Positions 1 to 4,428 of a stretch of DNA of 5,489 nt are shown here, piece by piece. The notes under the pieces are model-generated. The model was not told the DNA's origin. It ran no database searches and saw only the letters and a program-made list of their open reading frames with translations. The DNA is from Phycisphaerales bacterium (lineage in GTDB: Bacteria > Planctomycetota > Phycisphaerae > Sedimentisphaerales > Anaerobacaceae): assembly GCA_003533825.1 (NCBI GenBank), contig DQCG01000716.1, forward strand, positions 1-5,489, written 5' to 3'. Made by a program: the position numbers and the translations under genes. Each line of letters starts with the position of its first letter. Position 1 is the stretch's first letter.

Positions 1-156
1 CTACAGTCCACTTAAAACATAGGAGGCCTTTTTTTTCAAGTCCTTGCATTATAAAACGTTAACGCTTATCTTCATGCCATTCGTGACTATCCCTAGTTTT
101 TCCATAGTTTTTCCCCACCAAACCGCGCGGCCCGCGGCTCCGTGTGCAACGGTTTG
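1..156. other. gene-free left edge
   Basis: No supported gene. There is a run of eight T at 29-36, but no stem that could make it a terminator lies inside the window. An 11-base unit, TAGTTTTTCCA, is nearly tandemly duplicated at 94-114, and there is an 8-base palindrome CGTTAACG at 57-64. A GC-rich 5-bp hairpin (123-127 with 133-137) lies just past the lipoprotein stop, but it has no convincing U-tract on the minus strand. Confidence 0.5.
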
Positions 157-567
157 TTATACTTCGTCTGAGGAAGCATCCGGCTCGATGGAGATGATCA
201 GCTGGTCTGTTACGGGCAGCTTGGCTGGCGATACCCCATCGAACGACAATTCCGCGCTGTTGGGAACGGATGAATCATTTTCTTCTATGAATTTCCATTC
301 AACGCGGTAAACATCTGCGCCGCCCTCTCTTCGCACGAATGACCATTTGATGTCCGCTTTCCAATCCCTTTTTGAATCGTCGGTGTAGTCGAATCCGGTC
401 CGCATCTCCCCCGTGGACGAGAGTTGGCTACTTGTTCCTGTACCAGATCCGTAAGAGTCAATATGCGAGACAATCGTTCCCGCGAACCTTGGAGCGGGCG
501 TTTCGCTAGCGCATCCAGCGAAGCACAGTAGCAGGTATACAGGCAAATGTGCGAGTGCCGTTTTCAT
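157..567 (-). CDS. small predicted lipoprotein, function unknown
   Basis: Encodes 136 residues from the ATG at 567. I prefer this start to the longer reading beginning at 651 because it gives a clean lipoprotein signal: MK, a hydrophobic stretch (residues 4-18), then the lipobox F-A-G-C with Cys19 as the lipidated residue. AGGTG also lies 4 bases upstream, and a perfect TATAAT falls inside the longer reading, which would leave no transcript for it. Phe at lipobox -3 is tolerated but less common than Leu. The mature part starts with a Gly/Ser/Thr-rich stretch (about residues 37-52). It then has alternating aromatic and charged segments (W-K-A-D-I-K-W-S-F-V, Y-R-V-E-W-K-F-I) suggesting beta strands, and an acidic tail ending in DEV. 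With Ala at +2, default outer-membrane sorting is likely if Lol rules apply. I recognise no family. No co-directional neighbour is visible, so context gives no function. The signal is fairly convincing; the role is unknown. Confidence 0.72.
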   Translation of the reverse strand: MKTALAHLPVYLLLCFAGCASETPAPRFAGTIVSHIDSYGSGTGTSSQLSSTGEMRTGFDYTDDSKRDWKADIKWSFVRREGGADVYRVEWKFIEENDSSVPNSAELSFDGVSPAKLPVTDQLIISIEPDASSDEV

Positions 568-591
568 TTTGCACCTGAAGCATAACATGTT

Positions 592-620
592 ATTATATGT
601 TTTTGCTGATAACACCGGAA
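592..620 (-). promoter_or_regulatory. candidate sigma70-type promoter of the lipoprotein gene
   Basis: On the minus strand a perfect TATAAT (597-592) lies 24 bases upstream of the preferred start codon. The hexamer 17 bp further up is TTCCGG (620-615), which matches the -35 consensus only in its first two bases. Transcription would start near 585, leaving a short leader that contains the AGGTG ribosome site. The weak -35 suggests activator dependence or low output; that part is inference. Confidence 0.4.
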
Positions 621-635
621 TATGAGTATTATCAG
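606..635. repeat. 7-bp inverted repeat CTGATAA/TTATCAG over the lipoprotein promoter
   Basis: CTGATAA at 606-612 is the exact reverse complement of TTATCAG at 629-635, with 16 bases between them. The pair brackets the putative -35 hexamer. A further perfect palindrome TTATCGATAA sits at 639-648. The layout would suit a dimeric regulator binding site, but AT-rich DNA of this length can produce such matches by chance. Confidence 0.25.
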
Positions 636-687
636 TAATTATCGATAACATTCAAATGCGAATTTCAGCACTCAGCCAACAAGCGAA

Positions 688-756
688 GAGGCGGTCAGCA
701 ACATTGAGTTCATGCGATATTAAGACAATTCCAAATATCTGAAAGCTGACCGCTTC
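688..756. repeat. long inverted repeat with nested stems
   Basis: GCGGTCAGC (691-699) is the exact reverse complement of GCTGACCGC (745-753). The stem extends outward by three more pairs (688-690 with 754-756, one of them G-U), giving 12 bp. Inside, TTCA (709-712) pairs with TGAA (740-743), and GATATT (716-721) pairs with AATATC (734-739), so a continuous bulged hairpin is possible. No T-run follows on either strand, so it does not look like an intrinsic terminator. It could be part of an RNA together with the 779-874 block, or the ends of a small mobile element. Confidence 0.45.
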
Positions 757-778
757 AAAAAAGTTCCAATGCGGCCCC

Positions 779-874
779 GCGTAGCGGATTTAGACTCCGT
801 TCCCGTCGGTGTCCCGGAAATGGGGGGGCACCGGAGAGCCTTCACGTCCGGCTCGAAAATCGGGAAATCTACGC
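779..874 (+). ncRNA. candidate structured RNA or decayed group II intron segment
   Basis: Four stems nest into a junction. The closing stem is GCGTA (779-783) with TACGC (870-874). Inside are 784-788 with 796-800 (5 bp, 7-base loop), 806-815 with 825-834 (10 bp including two G-U pairs, 9-base loop), and GAGCC (836-840) with GGCTC (850-854). The stretch is GC-rich compared with the AT-rich DNA after it. The strand CACGTCCGGCTC (843-854) resembles the 3' strand of group II intron domain V, and GAGCC (836-840) resembles the start of its 5' strand, but the segment that would hold the GNRA tetraloop is missing. No reverse transcriptase is present. The strand is assigned from this resemblance. It may be an intron relic, a different RNA, or chance folding of GC-rich DNA. 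Confidence 0.35.
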
Positions 875-1052
875 CAATGAGAATATATACTGCAACAGGT
901 GGGTGGGCAAGAGAAAAATCAACTTTCGCTGCTCAGTGTTGAAATCCGCTGCATGGAGGAAAAAACTTTTCATTCCTGACCTATAAAAACATTTCATACT
1001 ATTCAGAAACGGCTTTAACAGTACTGATAACGGCCGATTGACGGGTATTTGG

Positions 1053-1081
1053 TTGAAATTGGGCGGATATTGCGGTACAAT
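1053..1081 (+). promoter_or_regulatory. strong sigma70-type promoter for the 3D-domain gene
   Basis: TTGAAA (1053-1058) and TACAAT (1076-1081) are separated by exactly 17 bp. Each matches the consensus at 5 of 6 positions. Transcription would begin near 1088, giving a leader of about 125 bases that contains a G8 tract and two possible hairpins before the ribosome site. Confidence 0.65.
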
Positions 1082-1126
1082 GTTGTGAACAATTCAGGGA
1101 TGAGGGGGGGGCTTAACGAAAGCCGC

Positions 1127-1159
1127 GAATCCTTCGACTCCGCTCAGGATGAAGGGTTC
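1127..1159. repeat. 9-bp hairpin, possible dispersed intergenic repeat
   Basis: GAATCCTTC (1127-1135) pairs with GAAGGGTTC (1151-1159) through nine pairs, one of them T-G, around a 15-base loop reading GACTCCGCTCAGGAT. The alternative stem ATCCT/AGGAT lies within the same element. From memory, the core CCTTCGACTCCGCTCAGGAT resembles a palindromic element seen between genes in many unrelated bacterial assemblies; I cannot verify that here. It lies in the transcribed leader of the 3D-domain gene. Only three T follow it, so it is at best a weak terminator. Confidence 0.45.
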
Positions 1160-1198
1160 TTTATGTGAGTGAGGATGAGGCACGAGTAAACCAGTTTT

Positions 1199-1206
1199 GA
1201 GGAGGG
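1199..1206 (+). promoter_or_regulatory. strong ribosome binding site fixing a TTG start
   Basis: GAGGAGGG lies 6 bases upstream of the TTG at 1213. This near-perfect Shine-Dalgarno sequence at ideal spacing is what justifies the non-ATG start; the next Met codon is residue 20, inside the membrane segment. Confidence 0.75.
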
Positions 1207-1212
1207 TATCCG

Positions 1213-1830
1213 TTGGCAAGAAGAATCGTCAAAGGCTTTGGTGGTATATTTCTTAACCGGACCAACCTGATGGCCGTTATATGCATCCTGAGTTTCGTCG
1301 CCGGTGTCGCTTACACAAAGGCCGGCAGGCCGACACCATTGTTCAATACAACGGTAACCGAGTCGGATGCCGATACTCAGACGTCGTTGAATGAAACTGA
1401 AATAAAGATTGAGCCCGAACAGCCTATTGCAGAGGGCATCACGAATCCCGACGTTTCGCCTATGCCGGGCAAAACAGCAGAAAAACCCGATTCCAACAAG
1501 ACGAAAAACGAGCAATCCGGCCAGTGGCATACCGTTAGAATGCGAGTAACCGGTTATTGCCCCTGCTCGAAATGCTGCGGGAAATATGCGGATGGCATAA
1601 CGGCCTGCGGCCACAAAATACGACCCGGTGATACCTTTGTGGCGGCTGACAGAAGGTATTCCTTCGGTACGGAGATGGTCATCGAAGGTTATAACAACGG
1701 GCAGCCCATTAAAGTGCTCGACAGGGGCGGCGCGATTCGTGGAAACAAGCTGGATGTGTTCTTCCATACTCACAAAGAAGCATTGCAATGGGGCGTAAAA
1801 TATATCAACGTCAAGGTCCGCAGCAAATAG
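1213..1830 (+). CDS. membrane-anchored 3D (Asp-Asp-Asp) domain protein
   Basis: Encodes 205 residues from a TTG start supported by its ribosome site. Residues 1-17 are basic, 18-34 are a hydrophobic uncleaved-anchor-like segment, and 35-104 are a polar, Pro/Glu/Asn-rich linker. Residues about 106-203 form the 3D domain, a double-psi beta-barrel related to MltA-type lytic transglycosylases. Its three signature aspartates are visible: Asp146 (V-A-A-D), Asp170 (V-L-D-R-G-G-A-I) and Asp181 (K-L-D-V-F-F). The family's usual D-T-G-G reads D-R-G-G here. A Cys cluster, YCPCSKCCG (115-123), plus Cys132 opens the domain, as in a subset of family members, and could form disulfides or bind metal. By family, an extracytoplasmic role on peptidoglycan or other glycan strands is likely, but the substrate is unproven. 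It has its own strong promoter. Its stop lies 9 bp from that of the convergent gene, with no terminator between them. Confidence 0.88.
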   Translation: MARRIVKGFGGIFLNRTNLMAVICILSFVAGVAYTKAGRPTPLFNTTVTESDADTQTSLNETEIKIEPEQPIAEGITNPDVSPMPGKTAEKPDSNKTKNEQSGQWHTVRMRVTGYCPCSKCCGKYADGITACGHKIRPGDTFVAADRRYSFGTEMVIEGYNNGQPIKVLDRGGAIRGNKLDVFFHTHKEALQWGVKYINVKVRSK

Positions 1831-1839
1831 CTCCGCCGA

Positions 1840-4098
1840 TTAGGGCCAGATTTGGTTTTCGAGCCAGTTCTCGGCCATGAGGGCGAAATCCGCGAAGTCG
1901 ATTTTATTGTCGGTGTTCATATCCGCCGGCGTCATCAGCACCTGGTCGAAGATGCCCGTACCGTTTGTCGCCGCATAGGCCACCTCGGGCTGCGAGAGGG
2001 CATAATCGTAAATGCGAAAGTCATCGATCAGGCCGTCGTAACCGCCATACCAGCCCGATCCGATTTCAAATGAAGTGATTCCTGATATTAGTGAATATGC
2101 ACCATCGCGGCTGTCATAAAGAAGGCCGTTTAGATAAATCTGCATCGTTCCGGCTTCGGCGTCCTTCGTAAAGGCCCAATGGTTCCACCTGTCGAGCCAT
2201 TCGCTTGCATACCGGTGATTTCCGCTAAGCCGGCCGTCGAAGGACCAGGGCCGGCCGCAATCCCAATTGTACTCGCCGGGCCGTCTCCAGCAGCCAAGAT
2301 TGATAGCTATCGCGGGGTCATCGCCGCCATAGGTATAGTTCGAGCAGCAGAGCGTGTCGGTGTGATGAGGTGAGTCTGCGCCATATTGCCAGAAGGCGAT
2401 GGTGATTGCGGTACTGATTTTTGAGAACGGATTTTCTGTACCGGTTATTTCCACGTAGTCTTTATAACCATCGAAGCTGATTGCCCGGCCATATACACCC
2501 TCAGCGTATGTCGGGTTGCCGTGTGATTGGCCGTGGGCGCTGCCGGCGCTGTCGGTAGCGCTGCCGTCGAACTTGTACCAGGCCACCGGTTCATTGGGAG
2601 CGGCCACGGGGTAAATATTGTACCCTGTTTCGAGCCAGTTGAATGCCATTTCTTCAAGATCCCTGAAGTTGACCAGGCAATCGCCGTTGAAGTCGGCCTC
2701 CGGTATGTTTTCTTCCAGGCATTGGGATGAATATAACCTTATATCGTCGAAATAAACGGTGCCGCTTCCGCTGCCGGATGAATTGCCTGGGTCTGCATAA
2801 AAACCGATTGCGATACTATCGATATTGCTCAGGTCTGTGTCGGTCAGGTCATCCAGCTCGATTCTCCAGGGCAGCCATGTTTCCATCCTGACGTCGTTGG
2901 CGTCGCCGGAATATGGCACGATAGTTACGGAAGCTCCATTGTTTAAGACAAGATACATCTGCGAAACGGTATTGCTTGACATGCCGTAGAAGTACAGTTC
3001 TAATACCTTTGCGCCGGTTGATGCCCAGTTCTGTGGTGGGTTAAAAGTTCGCACCGTTTCGGAATAGACAGAAAAACGATTGTACGAGTATGAAAATCCC
3101 ATCGACTTTTTGCCACATCCGTGCGTCTGTTCCGTCCAAAGATGCACGCCGGTGTTTTTCCACGTTTGATATATCCAGTTGTGATTGGGATCGTTCGGCG
3201 GAAGGAAGTTGTACTGCTCAAAATCATCCACAATAAAGTGGTTTTTTGTCGTGAAGCTCCAGATGTCGCCGGGCCGGACATTTCGGTCATTGACTTCGTC
3301 GATACGCCAATAGTAAGTTGTGCCCAATTCGAGGCCGCCGGGATCAAATGTGTTAGCGTCCTGCAGCGTCGGGGGCTCGATTACGCCTCCTGCACTTGCG
3401 CCTATATTAGTAAGATCCATGCCGAAGTGAACAATGTGTTTTATTGCAGATTGTCCCGGCGAGAAGCTTAGGACGGCATCCGTCGGCACATTTTTAGCAT
3501 CATCGACGGGTATCGGATTGCAGGCAGCCTCACCACAATCGGTACAGATTCTTGCTCGCATGCTGGCTATATCGAATCCTGGAGCTTGCCCACCGGTGTC
3601 GATTCCGAGTATGCGGACCGCGCGTGGTTCGAATGGCAATTCAATGCCGGAAATGTCAAAGCCTATCTCAGTCGGATCAACTCCACTGCCTTCGGTTCCG
3701 GAATTCGCGATATCGATCAATCGCTCCCGTCCGGCACCGTCTGTAATGAAAATAAGAGCCTGTTCCCTCACCGGCCCCAGTTCGATAAGCTTGATATCAT
3801 CATCCGGGCCGTCGATAATCGGGCCGCGAAACTGCACTTCGACCCAATGGTCCGGCGGCAGAGTTACCCCTGATTTTTCCGAAAGCGGAGGGCCGACAAG
3901 CCACTGCTCCGGGTCGACCCGAATCGGGCCTCGATATGTCCCATCGGCGTCCATGCCTGTCCAGCATCTATCGTCGGCGTCATAGGCGTCGACTAAATAA
4001 CATGGGTATTCGAAGACTCCCTCTGCTGCCGGGGCGATACTCACGAGCGAGAGAATTAAGTAAATAACCGCCAAGCTTAATAAGAAGCCCTTTTCCAT
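1840..4098 (-). CDS. secreted multidomain LamG/dockerin-like protein
   Basis: Encodes 752 residues from ATG, with GGAGGG 6 bases upstream. A signal peptide covers about 1-25 (hydrophobic core, A-P-A-A, then E-G). Order of modules: a beta-sandwich of discoidin-like style, 28-187; an Fn3-like module, about 192-285, with the typical G-T-T-Y-Y-W-R-I-D-E-V-N strand and a final W-S-F-T-T; a second carbohydrate-binding-type beta-sandwich, about 288-457, from V-D-D-F-E to V-Y-F-D-D-I-R; a dockerin-like EF hand, 469-480, followed by NWLE; a LamG/concanavalin-like jelly-roll, about 503-705; and a second EF hand, 726-737, followed by NWLE near the C-terminus. Hand ligands are D469, N471, D473, N477, D480 and D726, N728, D730, D734, D737. 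I see no catalytic domain, so it probably binds or organises glycans or other proteins outside the cell rather than cutting them. Module limits are by eye. Confidence 0.88.
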   Translation of the reverse strand: MEKGFLLSLAVIYLILSLVSIAPAAEGVFEYPCYLVDAYDADDRCWTGMDADGTYRGPIRVDPEQWLVGPPLSEKSGVTLPPDHWVEVQFRGPIIDGPDDDIKLIELGPVREQALIFITDGAGRERLIDIANSGTEGSGVDPTEIGFDISGIELPFEPRAVRILGIDTGGQAPGFDIASMRARICTDCGEAACNPIPVDDAKNVPTDAVLSFSPGQSAIKHIVHFGMDLTNIGASAGGVIEPPTLQDANTFDPGGLELGTTYYWRIDEVNDRNVRPGDIWSFTTKNHFIVDDFEQYNFLPPNDPNHNWIYQTWKNTGVHLWTEQTHGCGKKSMGFSYSYNRFSVYSETVRTFNPPQNWASTGAKVLELYFYGMSSNTVSQMYLVLNNGASVTIVPYSGDANDVRMETWLPWRIELDDLTDTDLSNIDSIAIGFYADPGNSSGSGSGTVYFDDIRLYSSQCLEENIPEADFNGDCLVNFRDLEEMAFNWLETGYNIYPVAAPNEPVAWYKFDGSATDSAGSAHGQSHGNPTYAEGVYGRAISFDGYKDYVEITGTENPFSKISTAITIAFWQYGADSPHHTDTLCCSNYTYGGDDPAIAINLGCWRRPGEYNWDCGRPWSFDGRLSGNHRYASEWLDRWNHWAFTKDAEAGTMQIYLNGLLYDSRDGAYSLISGITSFEIGSGWYGGYDGLIDDFRIYDYALSQPEVAYAATNGTGIFDQVLMTPADMNTDNKIDFADFALMAENWLENQIWP

Positions 4099-4173
4099 AT
4101 CTTACCCTCCAGCCCCGCTACAGAGCCGGCACAGGAATTACCCCTGTAAAAACAATCCAAAGACCCAGAAAAA

Positions 4174-4202
4174 ATTGTATCATTTCTGCACCTGAAATTC
4201 AA
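4174..4202 (-). promoter_or_regulatory. sigma70-type promoter of the LamG/dockerin-like gene
   Basis: Read on the minus strand, TTGAAT (4202-4197) and TACAAT (4179-4174) are spaced by exactly 17 bp, nearly identical to the promoter at 1053-1081. Transcription would start near 4167, giving a leader of about 69 bases that ends in GGAGGG six bases before the ATG. Confidence 0.6.
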
Positions 4203-4295
4203 GGTAAAATGATGTTAAAATTGCTTTTAGTCGCAGCATAACCACGTGCACGCGGGAAAAAGGCTCTTTCTGTTAATGAGTAAAAGTGAAAAAGC

Positions 4296-4323
4296 TTGAT
4301 ATGTAACGGATTACTGGTAAACT
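4296..4323 (+). promoter_or_regulatory. possible promoter of the nucleotide-sugar dehydrogenase
   Basis: TTGATA (4296-4301) and TAAACT (4318-4323) are 16 bp apart. The -35 matches 5 of 6 positions and the -10 matches 4 of 6. It would give a leader of about 100 bases containing the 4329-4346 hairpin. The divergent neighbour shows that transcription must start somewhere in this interval, but this exact site is uncertain. Confidence 0.33.
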
Positions 4324-4428
4324 TCCGGCGGCACTTCGTTGTGCTGGTTCGTGAGCCGTATCGCGCAAATACGAAGGCGCAACATGGGATATGAGATATG
4401 AATAAATACGATAGAAAGGATTACCAGG

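Larger units (their letters stand above)
568..1212. other. 645-bp gene-free region with structured non-coding DNA
   Basis: No reading frame here has a credible start, ribosome site and protein-like composition. The leftmost part carries the lipoprotein promoter. The rest holds an inverted repeat (688-756), a GC-rich foldable block (779-874), an AT-rich segment with nothing I can name (about 880-1040), a strong rightward promoter (1053-1081), a G8 tract (1104-1111), two leader hairpins (1110-1124 and 1127-1159) and the ribosome site of the 3D-domain gene. Confidence 0.6.
4099..4428. other. 330-bp divergent intergenic region
   Basis: It separates the leftward LamG protein gene from the rightward dehydrogenase gene. 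It holds a good minus-strand promoter (4174-4202), a weaker plus-strand one (4296-4323), an 8-base palindrome CGTGCACG (4245-4252) between them, a 6-bp hairpin (4329-4334 with 4341-4346) in the presumed dehydrogenase leader, and a perfect tandem pair of GATATGA (4388-4401). The minus strand also carries a 21-codon hydrophobic reading frame (4118-4183), which conflicts with the promoter. No conventional gene is evident. Confidence 0.55.

Noticed and set aside
29..36. Run of eight T, possible intrinsic terminator of a gene to the left
   Set aside because: No upstream stem is present in the 28 bases available; it cannot be judged from this window.
94..114. Tandem 11-base near-duplication TAGTTTTTCCA
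   Set aside because: Only two units, low complexity and no neighbouring structure; probably a simple slippage event. No CRISPR-like repeat array was seen anywhere in the window.
123..137. GC-rich hairpin as terminator of the lipoprotein gene
   Set aside because: The stem is only 5 bp and is followed on the minus strand by TTTGGTGGGG rather than a U-run.
44..310. Open plus-strand frame of 88 codons beginning with TTG
   Set aside because: It is antisense to the better supported lipoprotein gene. The AGGAGG at 21-26 is 17 bases away, too far to serve this start, and the translation has no protein-like features.
784..800. tRNA-Leu(UAG)-like anticodon arm: 5-bp stem with loop TTTAGAC
   Set aside because: The arm fits, but there is no T arm, acceptor stem or D arm around it. 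The following bases form a different hairpin (806-834), so this is not a tRNA gene.
1144..1788. Long minus-strand frame of 214 codons
   Set aside because: It lies opposite the 3D-domain gene, whose frame has a strong ribosome site, promoter and family motifs. The antisense translation has none.
3434..3985. Plus-strand frame of 183 codons inside the LamG protein gene
   Set aside because: It is antisense to a convincing multidomain gene. It has a Ser/Pro/Gly-rich composition, typical of a shadow frame, and no ribosome site.
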